A stretch of 64,000 bases of DNA from CAXXOK01 sp963674895. Its GTDB lineage: Bacteria > Bacillota > Clostridia > Christensenellales > Aristaeellaceae. A program made the position numbers and the translations under genes. The notes below the pieces were generated by a model that saw nothing but the letters and a program-made list of their open reading frames with translations, made no database searches and was not told the DNA's origin. The stretch lies in assembly GCA_963674895.2 (NCBI GenBank), contig CAXXCY010000001.1:868001-932000 (forward strand). The letters run 5' to 3'. Within the stretch, counting starts at the first letter, position 1. Each line of letters starts with the position of its first letter. Below, one piece after another: positions 52,373-61,119 of the stretch.

Positions 52373-53302
52373 CTAGTACGCGGCCCGGGTCACAATCACC
52401 TGCAGGTCGCCCCGGATTTCGGCAGGCCCGCCGCCCGCGGGCAGGTACAGGCTGTCGCCCCGGCGCAGAGGAGTTTGCCGCCCGTCCCGAGCAAGGCTGC
52501 CTTCGCCCTGCACGCAGACCACGGAGGCGAAGGCGCCGTCCGCCATCGGCAGGGCAAGGCTGTCCGTGACCGGTTGCCAGGAAACGCTGAAGTACGGGCA
52601 CCGCGCCGTTCGTTCGTTCTGCGGACCGGCGCTCGGGGAAGGCCCGTACTGCCCGTAGTCAAGCACGTCCAGCGCCTTCTCAAGGTGCAAGGGCCGCAGG
52701 GCCCCGTCCGCGCCCCGGCGGTTATAATCGTAAAGCCGGTAGGTGGCGTTGGAGGACTGCTGTACCTCCAGGATCAGGTTGCCCGCGCCGATGGCGTGCA
52801 CCGTGCCCGCCGGAATATAGAGGATATCCCCCGCACGGGTCGGGATTTTGTTCAGGATTTCCTCGATAGAGCCGTTTTCAACACGCCGCCGCGCTTCCCC
52901 GCGGGTCACATCGCGGTTAAAGCCGACATATAAATAGGCGTCCGGCTCTGCCTCCAGCACGATCCACATCTCGTTCTTGCCGCTGTCGTTTTCGTGGACG
53001 CGGGCGTATTTGTCGCCAGGGTGCACCTGCACGGAGAGCGTCCGCGCGGCGTCGATCAGCTTGATGAGTATCGGGAAGGGGGCTTCGCCCTCTTTTTTGT
53101 CTTCGATTTTAAGATATTCCCGCAGCGTCAGCCCTTCGTATTTGCCCTCCGCGATCACGCTTTCGCCGTCCGGGTGCGCGGACAAAAGCCAGGCCTCGGC
53201 CACGGGGCTAACCGCCGTGCCGTACAGGGCTTTGAGCTTTTCCCCGCCCCACAGGTAATCCTTGAATACGGGCGCGAGTTTCACGAACGGTTCACGGTGC
53301 AA
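52373..53302 (-). CDS. manA: Mannose-6-phosphate isomerase, class I
   Basis: Zinc enzyme of 309 residues converting mannose 6-phosphate and fructose 6-phosphate. Motifs: 'LAPVFKDYLWGGEKL', Zn ligands in 'LSVQVHPGDKYA' and 'GKNEMWIVLEAEP', and 'GDILYIPAGTVHAIGAGNLI' (His). The small size is typical of Gram-positive ManA. The start is TTG 53302 with GGAGG 8 bases upstream. A good promoter precedes it; monocistronic. Confidence 0.94.
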   Translation of the reverse strand: MHREPFVKLAPVFKDYLWGGEKLKALYGTAVSPVAEAWLLSAHPDGESVIAEGKYEGLTLREYLKIEDKKEGEAPFPILIKLIDAARTLSVQVHPGDKYARVHENDSGKNEMWIVLEAEPDAYLYVGFNRDVTRGEARRRVENGSIEEILNKIPTRAGDILYIPAGTVHAIGAGNLILEVQQSSNATYRLYDYNRRGADGALRPLHLEKALDVLDYGQYGPSPSAGPQNERTARCPYFSVSWQPVTDSLALPMADGAFASVVCVQGEGSLARDGRQTPLRRGDSLYLPAGGGPAEIRGDLQVIVTRAAY

Positions 53303-53337
53303 TGCGGCGTCCTCCCAAAATCTTCATGTATGGAAAC

Positions 53338-53366
53338 AGTATAAACAATGGCGGCCGGAGCGTCAA
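53338..53366 (-). promoter_or_regulatory. Promoter of manA
   Basis: On the minus strand TTGACG (53361-53366), a 17-base spacer and TATACT (53338-53343), about 40 bases before the TTG start. Confidence 0.82.
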
Positions 53367-53442
53367 TTATTGGAGTGTGTTCGCACGAACGCGCAGCGGC
53401 TGTCGTATACCGCTTTGTACGCCGGGCTTGACTGCTTCAAGG

Positions 53443-55266
53443 CTATTCCTCAGCCAGCAGGCTTCGCTCTCTCTCGTCCCGGAACTGGTTGACGTACAGG
53501 TCGTGGTAGTAGCCCTTCAGCTTCAGCAGCTCCCTGTGGCTGCCGGCTTCGGTAATCTCGCCGTCCTGAATGACCAGGATGCGGTCCGCGCCGCGGATGG
53601 TGGACAGGCGGTGGGCGATGATGAAGCTCGTGCGGCCGGACAGCGCGGTTTGGATGGCGCGCTGGATCTTCATCTCGGTTTCGGTGTCCACGGACGAGGT
53701 CGCCTCGTCCAGTACGAAGATCGCGGGCTTGCCGATCAGCGCGCGGGCGAAGGATACGAGCTGCTTCTGTCCGGTGGATAAAAGGTTGCCGCCCTCGCCG
53801 ACATTGGTATCGAACCCTTTTTCAAAAGAAAGGATGAAATCCTCGGCGTTCACCATGCGCGCCGCTTCCTCCACCTCATCGTCGGTCGCGTCAAGCTTGC
53901 CGTAGCGGATGTTGTCGCGGATGGTGCCGGAAAACAGGTGCGGCTGCTGGAGCACATAACCGAGGTTACTCTGCAGCCAGAGCTGTGAGCGCTCCCTGTA
54001 GTTCACGCCGTCGATCAGGATTTCGCCCCCGGTCGGCTCGTAGAACCGGCACAGGAGGTTGACGATCGTGGATTTGCCCGAGCCCGTCTCGCCGACCAGC
54101 GCGATGGTCTCGCCCGCTTTTACGGTGAGGTTGAAGTGTTTCAATACCGTTTCCCCGCCCGTATATCGGAAGGAAACGTCTCGAAACTCGATATCGCCGT
54201 GGAGCCTGGGCCAGTTTTCGCGCCTGGGGTTGAAGTTGTCGCCGAAGACCGCGGTCACCTCGGGCGTGTCGGCGATTTCCGGCTCGGTTTCGATCAGGGA
54301 GATCACACGCTCGGCGGCGGCTTGGGATTGCTGCGATTCCGCGATGATGCGGGCGAGGTTACTGATCGGGTCGAACAGCTGCGTGGCGTAGCTGACGAAC
54401 GCCGTCAGCGTGCCGATGGAGATCGAGCCCATCACGAACACGTCGTGCCCGCCTTTCCATAAAAGGAACGCCGTGGCGAAGCCGCCCAGCCCGATGATGA
54501 TCGGGTACAGCGCCGCTGAGAGCACCGCCGCGCGGATGGAGGACTGGCGCATGGAGGAGGTCAGCACCCGAAACTCCTCGTAGTTCGCGTCCTCGCGCAC
54601 GAGGGTTTTGGTGGTCTTGGCGCCCATGATGCCCTCGTTGAACGCGCCGGTGATTTTGGAGTTGATGCGGCGCACCTCGCGGTAGCTTTTCAAAATCTTC
54701 ACCTGGAAAAATCCCGTGATCACGGCCATCAGCGGCACCACCGCCAGCGTGATCAGCGTGAGTTTCCAGTTGAGGATACACATGGTGATCGAGACGATGA
54801 TCAGAAACGCGAGCGACCACAGCAAGTCCAACAGCCCCCATGCGATCGTGTCGCCCAGGCGCTGGGTATCGCTGGTCAGGCGCGCGATCAGGTAGCCGAC
54901 GGAGGTCCGGTCGTAAAACGAGAAGGGCAGCTCCTGCAGGCGCTTGAAGGCGGTGCGGCGGATGTGGCGGCACAGGCCGATCTCCACCTTGCCGCACTGC
55001 TTGATGAACCAGAAGATGCACATGGTAAAGCCCAGAACGCAAACCGCGTACTTCGCGATGAAGGGCGCAAGCCCCGCCAGATCGCCGGTGGCGGCAAAGC
55101 CGTCGATGGCTTCCTTTTTAAGCAGGGGAAAGAGCACGTCAAACCCCGCGGTGAACGTGATGGCGATCCCGATCGCCAGGATGTTGCGGTAGAAGGGCCT
55201 GGAAAGGGCGATCAGCTTCTTCCACGGTCCAAGGTCAAACCGCTTGGTATAGAGTTCTTCTTCCAT
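53443..55266 (-). CDS. ABC exporter, second subunit (BmrD-like)
   Basis: Fused membrane/ATPase half-transporter of 607 residues. Six membrane segments lie in the first 330 residues. The ATPase has Walker A 'GETGSGKST', Q-loop 'LGYVLQQPHLFSGTIRDNI', a degenerate signature 'NLLSTGQKQLVSFARAL' (Thr for Gly) and an intact Walker B 'IFVLDEATSSVD'. This fits the partner carrying the consensus Walker B in heterodimers like BmrCD and TM287/288. The start at ATG 55266 has GGAGG 8 bases upstream. It follows the first subunit by 290 bases, which hold a repeat-like spacer. Confidence 0.92.
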   Translation of the reverse strand: MEEELYTKRFDLGPWKKLIALSRPFYRNILAIGIAITFTAGFDVLFPLLKKEAIDGFAATGDLAGLAPFIAKYAVCVLGFTMCIFWFIKQCGKVEIGLCRHIRRTAFKRLQELPFSFYDRTSVGYLIARLTSDTQRLGDTIAWGLLDLLWSLAFLIIVSITMCILNWKLTLITLAVVPLMAVITGFFQVKILKSYREVRRINSKITGAFNEGIMGAKTTKTLVREDANYEEFRVLTSSMRQSSIRAAVLSAALYPIIIGLGGFATAFLLWKGGHDVFVMGSISIGTLTAFVSYATQLFDPISNLARIIAESQQSQAAAERVISLIETEPEIADTPEVTAVFGDNFNPRRENWPRLHGDIEFRDVSFRYTGGETVLKHFNLTVKAGETIALVGETGSGKSTIVNLLCRFYEPTGGEILIDGVNYRERSQLWLQSNLGYVLQQPHLFSGTIRDNIRYGKLDATDDEVEEAARMVNAEDFILSFEKGFDTNVGEGGNLLSTGQKQLVSFARALIGKPAIFVLDEATSSVDTETEMKIQRAIQTALSGRTSFIIAHRLSTIRGADRILVIQDGEITEAGSHRELLKLKGYYHDLYVNQFRDERERSLLAEE

Positions 55267-55310
55267 TTGATTATCCTCCGGCCTTCGGGTAACGCTGATG
55301 CAATCCCACA

Positions 55311-55510
55311 CACGCTGGCGGTCGTATTCCCGCCATCTTGCGCCGGCGCAACCCTCGACGTAGCGCTGCTACTACTTTGGGTTACGCCAGCACAAGCTGA
55401 CGGAAATCCAACTCGCCATCGTGAATGGTCTTTCGTCATCGTTACCCTCGGCCTACTTGTTCGTGTGAGTCACTGAAGTGGCGGTTACCCTCGGCATACT
55501 CGTTTGGGTG
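55311..55510. repeat. Repeat-containing spacer between the ABC exporter genes
   Basis: It holds two imperfect copies of a 30-bp unit starting GTTACCCTCGGC (near 55440 and 55484), and on the minus strand GCGCTACGTC(A/G)AG..TTGCG, a motif shared with the spacer at 62196-62225. No gene is visible. Confidence 0.5.
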
Positions 55511-55556
55511 AGTTGCTAAAACGGTTATGGGCGGTTGTTTGCTTACTGCAAGCTGT

Positions 55557-57398
55557 TTAATCATCTTCGCTCAGCTCCTCTTCCAGCGCGGCCTGGATTT
55601 GGTAGATGCGCTTGTAGAGGCCGTCCTGCCTGACCAGCTCCTCGTGCGAGCCGATCTGCGATACCCTGCCGTTTTGCATGACCACGATCACGTCCGCCTC
55701 GGCCAGCGTGGTCAGCCGGTGGGAGATGATGAAGGTGGTCGCGCTTTTGTCCAGTTCTTTGCGCGCTTTGAGCAGCGCTTCGCGGATGGCGCGGTCGGTT
55801 TCGGTATCCACGGCGGACAGGCTGTCGTCGAAGATCAGGATGTCGTTATCCTTGAGCAGCGTGCGGGCGATGGCAACGCGCTGCTTCTGGCCGCCCGAAA
55901 GCGTAACCCCGCGCTCGCCGACCATCGTGTCGTAGCCCTTGTCGAAATGGCGGATGAATTCGTCGGCCGCGGCGGTTTTGGCCGCCGAACGGATCATGTC
56001 CCAGGAGGGGTCGCGCCGGGCGATGCCGATGTTGTCCTTCACCGTGCGCGAATACAGGAACGGCTCCTGGAGCACCAGCCCCACGCGCGAGCGCAGGTAA
56101 GGCTTGGAGATGCGGTTCAGGTTTACTCCGCCGATGCGGATTTCGCCCTGCTTTACGTCGTAGAGGCGCTGCAGCAGGTTCATGAGCGTCGATTTGCCGC
56201 TGCCCGTCGCGCCCAGCAGCGCCACGGTCTGGCCCTGCTTTACGGTAAAATGGATATCCCTGAGCACCGGAATATTGTCCTCGTGCTCGAAGCCCACGTG
56301 GTCGAACTCGATATCGCGGTCGAGCGGCGGCCTGAGCGAATCCGGGTCTTCCTGTTCGGGCTGCCGCATGAGGATCTCGCTCGTGCGCCCGAAGGAGACG
56401 ACCGCCTTGCCCAGGTCTGAAAGAATGCGCCCGAGCTGGCGGATGGGCCACAGCATCATGCCTGTGTAGCTGGCGAACACCGTCATTTCGCCGATGGTCA
56501 GCTTGCCCGGATAGGTGGCCACCGTGACCACGCCGATGATCAGCGTCACCGCCGCCTGCGACAGGGCCAGCAGGTCCGAGCCCGACCAGTAGGTCGCCAG
56601 CAGGTGGATGAGCTTCAGACTCTTTTTGTATAGATCGTCGTTCGCGTCGGCAAACTTGTCCTCCTCAAATTTCTGCCGCCCGAACGCGCGCACAACGCGC
56701 ACGCCCGTCAGGTTTTCCTGCAGCACCGCGCTCATCTTGCCCTCGGCCTCGTCGGCGACCTTGAAGAACTTCTGCACCCACTTGAAGAACAGCCACGCGA
56801 ACAAAAACAGCGGCGGCACAAGCATCATGGAGTACAGGGTCATCCGCGTGTTGATGGAAAGCATCACGGCCAGCGCGACGGCGACCATGAACACCGCGCG
56901 GAAGATTTCCGTCAGCTGCGCGGCCAGGAAGCGGCGGATGGTATCCACGTCGCTGGTGCAGCGCTGAATCAAATCGCCGGTCTGCGCCTGCACATGGTAC
57001 TCGTAGGAGAGGGTCTGCAGATGGCTGTACAGGCGGTCGCGGAGGTTGCGGGCGACGTTCTCGCTGGCGTAGGCGGACCAGCGTCCGCGCAGGTACTGGA
57101 ACAGCCCGCCAGCGGCATAGCACACGATCAGGATTCCCGCGACGATCCACAGGTGGTTGAGCAGGTAGGGCACGCCGCCCCGCTGGTCAAACCACGGGCC
57201 CAGCGGCGCGGGCAGGTCCACGGCCGCGGCCAGATTGCCATCGGATGCGGAGACCAGCGCGTCGATCGTGCCCGCAAGCATCAGCGGCATGATCAGTGAA
57301 AAGCATACGCCAAGGCCCATCGCCAGGATGGAACAGAGGAATTTCATCCGGTTGCCGCGGGTGATATCCTTCAAAATACTCATTTTTGTAGGCTGCAT
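55557..57398 (-). CDS. ABC exporter, first subunit (BmrC-like)
   Basis: Half-transporter of 613 residues. Membrane domain in the first 340 residues, with 'SYEYHVQAQTGDLIQRCTSD' and 'VRVVRAFGRQKFEEDKFADA'. The ATPase has Walker A 'GATGSGKST', consensus signature 'VTLSGGQKQRVAIARTL' and Walker B 'ILIFDDSLSAVD', where the catalytic Glu is Asp. That makes it the degenerate-site subunit of a heterodimeric multidrug exporter. The start at ATG 57398 has GGAGGG 4 bases upstream. It is preceded by a leader peptide and terminator, so expression is probably drug-induced. Confidence 0.92.
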   Translation of the reverse strand: MQPTKMSILKDITRGNRMKFLCSILAMGLGVCFSLIMPLMLAGTIDALVSASDGNLAAAVDLPAPLGPWFDQRGGVPYLLNHLWIVAGILIVCYAAGGLFQYLRGRWSAYASENVARNLRDRLYSHLQTLSYEYHVQAQTGDLIQRCTSDVDTIRRFLAAQLTEIFRAVFMVAVALAVMLSINTRMTLYSMMLVPPLFLFAWLFFKWVQKFFKVADEAEGKMSAVLQENLTGVRVVRAFGRQKFEEDKFADANDDLYKKSLKLIHLLATYWSGSDLLALSQAAVTLIIGVVTVATYPGKLTIGEMTVFASYTGMMLWPIRQLGRILSDLGKAVVSFGRTSEILMRQPEQEDPDSLRPPLDRDIEFDHVGFEHEDNIPVLRDIHFTVKQGQTVALLGATGSGKSTLMNLLQRLYDVKQGEIRIGGVNLNRISKPYLRSRVGLVLQEPFLYSRTVKDNIGIARRDPSWDMIRSAAKTAAADEFIRHFDKGYDTMVGERGVTLSGGQKQRVAIARTLLKDNDILIFDDSLSAVDTETDRAIREALLKARKELDKSATTFIISHRLTTLAEADVIVVMQNGRVSQIGSHEELVRQDGLYKRIYQIQAALEEELSEDD

Positions 57399-57416
57399 AC
57401 GGCCCTCCAATGTCAA

Positions 57417-57447
57417 ATAAAAAACCGCCGGCTTTATGCGCCGGCGG
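57417..57447 (-). terminator. Intrinsic terminator in the ABC exporter leader
   Basis: On the minus strand CCGCCGGC, a 7-base loop, GCCGGCGG, then six T. It lies between the leader peptide stop and the exporter start, so it must be by-passed for exporter expression. Confidence 0.88.
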
Positions 57448-57477
57448 CCTGATAAACGTGTTGAAACCCTCTGGTTA

Positions 57478-57567
57478 TCACGATAAACAGGCATACGGGC
57501 GCAGATATCCCTTGTGCGCGAAAGCAACGGGATTCATCGGATGGATGATAGCAATGCGGCTGGACAT
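57478..57567 (-). CDS. 29-residue leader peptide of the ABC exporter
   Basis: Short frame with an excellent ribosome site (GGAGG 6 bases before ATG 57567). The peptide begins MSSRIAIIHPMNP and ends YLRPYACLS. It lies about 40 bases downstream of a strong promoter and 31 bases upstream of an intrinsic terminator, in front of a BmrCD-like exporter. In Bacillus, bmrCD is controlled by such a leader (BmrB) through drug-stalled ribosomes. The peptide sequence is not one I can match to a named leader. Inference: ribosome stalling on this frame prevents the terminator from forming. Confidence 0.72.
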   Translation of the reverse strand: MSSRIAIIHPMNPVAFAHKGYLRPYACLS

Positions 57568-57607
57568 GTGCGCCCTCCTTTCCTGTGACAATTGTGAATT
57601 CGTTAGC

Positions 57608-57636
57608 AGTATACGGGCAGTGAATGGACTTGTCAA
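57608..57636 (-). promoter_or_regulatory. Promoter of the leader peptide and ABC exporter operon
   Basis: On the minus strand TTGACA (57631-57636), a 17-base spacer and TATACT (57608-57613). It lies about 40 bases before the leader start and is one of the best promoters in the window. Confidence 0.9.
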
Positions 57637-57684
57637 GGGGGGATTTTGCTTTTGTGGTTGTTTGCGGAATATTTGGCGTATGCA

Positions 57685-57713
57685 TTGACGCTGGAAAGGC
57701 GGTATGCTACTAT
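57685..57713 (+). promoter_or_regulatory. Promoter of the TIR/Sel1 gene cassette
   Basis: TTGACG (57685-57690), 17 bases, TACTAT (57708-57713) with a TGC just before. ATG 57753 is 40 bases downstream. It is divergent from the ABC exporter promoter, 49 bases away. Confidence 0.78.
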
Positions 57714-57752
57714 TTATCCATAATTATATCCGGCAGATATCTTGGAGTCATC

Positions 57753-58844
57753 ATGCAAAACGAAGCCTTTGATCTCAACCCTCCCTATAACGGAGACGAA
57801 CCGTTTTTATTTGTGTGCTGCGATATGCGCGATATGAAAAAGAGCGTGTTTCTGTTTGAGTTTCTGCAAACCTATGATTACAGGGTAAGCTATAACGTGG
57901 ACATCAAGCCGGATGTCAACGGGTTTTTCCCCGCCGCGCAATCGGTGCAAAAGTGCAGCTTTTTTATATGCCTGCTGTCCGCGGAAAGCTGCCGGGACAG
58001 CGCGGTCTTGCATCTGGTGAAGCTGGCCGCGCAAAGGGACATCCCCTTTTTGACGATTGAGCTGGAAGACCTGACGATGCCGGACGCCCTGCACCTGGCG
58101 ATCGCGGATATTCAGGCGATCAAGCTGCACCATGTCGGCCGGGAGCCGGTTATCCAAAAGGTACATCATATGCTGTCGCCTCTGCTGCGGCTGCCGGAGG
58201 ATCCCCGCGCCGCGTTGGGCAACCGTTTCTTTCCCAACGGTATAAGCATGGAGGCGCGGGCGGGTATTCTTCTGGATTATGCTCAATATGAAAAAGCGCT
58301 TCAAAGTAAGGACGACACCGCGGCCGTCCGGTATCTGCAACGCGCCGCGGATGCGGGATACGCGCAGGCGCAGTATGATTTGGGCGTCTGTTACAGGGAC
58401 GGCGCGCTTGTGGAACAGGACTATGCCAAAAGCCTGGCCCTGCTAAAAAAGGCAGCGGCCCAAAGGCACAGCGATGCGCTTGTATCCCTGGGGGCGTGCT
58501 ATTTTCTGGGACGCGGCGCTGAAATTGATTACGCTTTCGCGGCCGAGCAGTTTTTTTGGGCCGCCGAGCTGTACGATGAATTCGGCATGATAAACTATGC
58601 GGAATGCCTGAAAAACGGGCTGGGCGTCGTGAAAAACGAAAAGCTGGCCTTTGAGTGGCTTCTAAAGGGCGCGCAGCTGCGGTATGACAATTGCAAACTG
58701 CTGCTGAGCTTTTGCTACTACCGTGGGAGCGGGACACCCAGGGACATTGAAAAAGCGGCCTACTGGGCGGCGCAAACCGCGCAAATCGGGTTCGTGGAGG
58801 CGCGCAGGCTATACGCGAAACTATTGGAGGAAATCGAACTATGA
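57753..58844 (+). CDS. TIR-like/Sel1-repeat protein A, degenerate TIR
   Basis: Protein of 363 residues. Residues 10-95 match the TIR pattern of the third gene ('YNGDEPFLFVCCDMRD', 'YDYRVSYNVDIKPDVNG', 'CSFFICLLSAES'). At the catalytic Glu position the sequence is 'VLHLVKL', with no Glu. Residues about 180-360 carry five Sel1-type repeats ('AQAQYDLGVCYRDGALVEQD', 'SDALVSLGACYFLGRG', 'CKLLLSFCYYRGSGTPRDIE'). No signal peptide. The start at ATG 57753 has TTGGAG 5 bases upstream; the frame overlaps the next gene by 4 bases. Likely a scaffold or sensor in a cassette of three. Confidence 0.8.
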   Translation: MQNEAFDLNPPYNGDEPFLFVCCDMRDMKKSVFLFEFLQTYDYRVSYNVDIKPDVNGFFPAAQSVQKCSFFICLLSAESCRDSAVLHLVKLAAQRDIPFLTIELEDLTMPDALHLAIADIQAIKLHHVGREPVIQKVHHMLSPLLRLPEDPRAALGNRFFPNGISMEARAGILLDYAQYEKALQSKDDTAAVRYLQRAADAGYAQAQYDLGVCYRDGALVEQDYAKSLALLKKAAAQRHSDALVSLGACYFLGRGAEIDYAFAAEQFFWAAELYDEFGMINYAECLKNGLGVVKNEKLAFEWLLKGAQLRYDNCKLLLSFCYYRGSGTPRDIEKAAYWAAQTAQIGFVEARRLYAKLLEEIEL

Positions 58845-60211
58845 GCTATGCTCCTTTCCCGTTTTATGCGTATCTCGGCCGGAACGACTATATTTTCGCG
58901 GCGTACGAGAAACAGGATTACGCAATCGTGTTCCGGGAGCTGGAGCGCCTGTTCGCGCTTGGCTACCGTGTGTGGTATGAGGAAGACGTCGCCAATGAGG
59001 GGCTGGCGTTTGAAGAGACGTGTGAAAAAGTGCGGCAGTGCAAACTGTTTATCTTCTTCATCACGGAGCACGCGGAAAATTCCAAAGAACTTCGGCGCGT
59101 CGTTAATTACGCGCTGGATATCGAGGTCCCCATGCTGTTGATCTATCTGGAGCAAGTCGAGCTGCCAAAATCTTTGCAGCTGAGCACGTCGCATGTGGCC
59201 CCGATTCACAGGTACAAGCGGGAAACGAAGGATTATGAACGGGAATTATCAAACCGCCTGAACAAAAATCTGCGGATGACACGGCAGGAAAAGCAAGTCC
59301 TGACCATCGGCGACGAACGGATATGCCCTACGCATATCAAAATCAAGCTGGCGCATGACCATCTTCGGTCATCCCAGCAGCCTATTCCGCCCGATATTAT
59401 CAAGGGCTCCGAAACAGAAAAACAAGCCCAAAGATTTCTGGACAATATGCGCGGGATTGCGCAGGCCGAATATGAAAAACTGGCGGAGATGGGGCATCCC
59501 GAGGCGCAGTTCGAGCTTTCCTGCCTGCTGTGCGTTAAAAACAGGGCGAAGGCCCTCGAATGGCTGCAAAAATCTGTAGAAGCGGGGTTTCCGCCGGCGC
59601 TGGTTGAATACGGCGAGCTGCTGACGACAACGCCGGCGTTTTCGGAAGCCATGCGCGGCCGCAATCTGCGGCAGGCGGGGGAACTGTTTTCAAAGGCCGC
59701 CAAGGCGAAAAGCGCGGACGGCCTGTTCAGGCTGGCGGAATGCTTTCACCTGGATATGTACCGCGGCGCGTTCGACCGGGATTTGGTCAGGGCCGCGAAG
59801 CTGTATGTCCAGTCCGCGCAGATGGGGCACGACGGCGCGAAGGAGCGGCTGTACGAAAAACCGTATGAAATGACGCAGTACCTGACGGACGATCCCCTGC
59901 GCAGGGAAGCGGCGGAATTCGCAAAGGCAGCCGATGCCGGGGATGATTACGCCGTCAACAATCTCGCGATGCAGTATCTGCGCGGAGAAGGCGTTCCCAG
60001 GGACGCCAATCTCGCGGTCAAGATGCTGGCGGAAGCGGCTGAACGGGGGAACCCCTATGCCTTATTTAACCTGGGTATGATCCTGTATGAAGGGAAAATT
60101 ATGGGACAGGACCGGGAAAGCGCGGTGAAAATGATACGGTATGCCGCGGCGAAGGGATTGCCGGCAGCGGTTGAGGCGATGAAAAACCTCGGGGAGATGG
60201 AGGGAAGATGA
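58841..60211 (+). CDS. TIR-like/Sel1-repeat protein B, degenerate TIR
   Basis: Protein of 456 residues. The N-terminal TIR-like domain reads 'AYLGRNDYIFAAYEKQDYAI', 'GYRVWYEEDVANEGLAFEET' and 'CKLFIFFITEHAENSKELRR'. Gap-free alignment to the third gene puts Val at position 87, where that protein has the catalytic Glu; a nearby Glu83 is out of register. Residues about 200-450 are Sel1 repeats ('HPEAQFELSCLLCVKNRAKA', 'AVNNLAMQYLRGEGVPRD', 'PYALFNLGMILYEGKIMG'), about six in number. It overlaps both neighbours by 4 bases. Confidence 0.82.
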   Translation: MSYAPFPFYAYLGRNDYIFAAYEKQDYAIVFRELERLFALGYRVWYEEDVANEGLAFEETCEKVRQCKLFIFFITEHAENSKELRRVVNYALDIEVPMLLIYLEQVELPKSLQLSTSHVAPIHRYKRETKDYERELSNRLNKNLRMTRQEKQVLTIGDERICPTHIKIKLAHDHLRSSQQPIPPDIIKGSETEKQAQRFLDNMRGIAQAEYEKLAEMGHPEAQFELSCLLCVKNRAKALEWLQKSVEAGFPPALVEYGELLTTTPAFSEAMRGRNLRQAGELFSKAAKAKSADGLFRLAECFHLDMYRGAFDRDLVRAAKLYVQSAQMGHDGAKERLYEKPYEMTQYLTDDPLRREAAEFAKAADAGDDYAVNNLAMQYLRGEGVPRDANLAVKMLAEAAERGNPYALFNLGMILYEGKIMGQDRESAVKMIRYAAAKGLPAAVEAMKNLGEMEGR

Positions 60212-61011
60212 ATATCAGCGATATCCCCTTTCGCGCCTATAAAGGAGACGAACCGTATGTTTTTGTGAGCTACGCGCACAAGGACAGCCAAAGGGTATTT
60301 GCCGTTCTTAATGAGCTGCATAAAAGAAAATACCGGATTTGGTATGACGAGGGAATCGATCCGGGCAACGAGTGGCGCGACGATATCGCGGCTTTTCTTT
60401 GCGACAGCGCCTGCTTTTTATTGTTTGTCTCTCAAAACTCCCTGTTGTCCAACAACGTAAAAAACGAGGTTCTTTTCGCCATAGACAACAGGCCGCTGGA
60501 ATCCATCGTGTGTGTTTATTTGCAGGAGGCGGAGATTCCCGGAAGCTTGCAGTGCATCCGGGCATGCAAATCCGCCAGACTCGGTGCCGGGGAAGATATT
60601 GCCGCGCTTACGCAGTTATTGGATGACAAGCTGATCCAAAAGGACGAATACCGCGAATCGGGCCCGGCGTTTCATCCGGATGATTTGCAATGGATTTTAA
60701 ACAGGATGTCGTTGGAGGACGCCCTGGCGCGCATTCACAAGGGGATCGGCGGCGGGGACGCCGATCGGAAGGAAGCGTTCAAACTGACCGAAGAGCTTGC
60801 ATACAGCGGGTTTGCGCGGCAGCAGATGCTGCTGGCAATCCTGTATACCGAAGCGATCGGCACGGCAAAAAATGAAGAGCGCGCGAAAAGATGGATCAAA
60901 ATGGCGTCCATTCTGCAAAACCAAGACGCGGAGGATAGCGTGCAGAACGGTTACCGCATTGGCGGCGACGTGAAGCGGAAGTATTTATATGGGGAGAACG
61001 ACTCAAGGTAG
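60208..61011 (+). CDS. TIR-domain protein C, catalytic residues present
   Basis: Protein of 267 residues. TIR domain at 10-130: box 1 'YVFVSYAHKD', then 'YRIWYDEGIDPGNEWRDDI', 'CFLLFVSQNSLLSNNVKNEV' with the putative NADase Glu at residue 87, and 'FAIDNRPLESIVCVYLQEAE'. A short Sel1-like C terminus follows ('FARQQMLLAILYTEAIGTAK', 'NEERAKRWIKMASIL'). TIR proteins of this type can cleave NAD+ or make signalling nucleotides. It overlaps the previous gene by 4 bases, so the three are one transcript. It is likely the effector of the cassette. Confidence 0.88.
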   Translation: MNISDIPFRAYKGDEPYVFVSYAHKDSQRVFAVLNELHKRKYRIWYDEGIDPGNEWRDDIAAFLCDSACFLLFVSQNSLLSNNVKNEVLFAIDNRPLESIVCVYLQEAEIPGSLQCIRACKSARLGAGEDIAALTQLLDDKLIQKDEYRESGPAFHPDDLQWILNRMSLEDALARIHKGIGGGDADRKEAFKLTEELAYSGFARQQMLLAILYTEAIGTAKNEERAKRWIKMASILQNQDAEDSVQNGYRIGGDVKRKYLYGENDSR

Positions 61012-61092
61012 CGCCGCCGTTTCTCCTTTGTATGCTTGCCCCGGCTTCTGTAAAATGTTGTGGGTGCGCCGCATTCGCGCAACCCGTTATGC

Positions 61093-61098
61093 TATACT
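61093..61098 (+). promoter_or_regulatory. Extended -10 of the CHAP/Ig-like protein gene
   Basis: TATACT preceded by ATGC (TGCTATACT), 22 bases before ATG 61120, with AAGGAG between. No good -35 box. The same extended -10 precedes queH. Confidence 0.55.
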
Positions 61099-61119
61099 GA
61101 TGCCAAGGAGTTGACCCGG

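Noticed and set aside
52166..52933. 255-residue plus-strand frame across the MATE/manA junction
   Set aside because: It spans two minus-strand genes with clear domains and their promoter-side signals; Arg/Gly/Pro-rich shadow composition.
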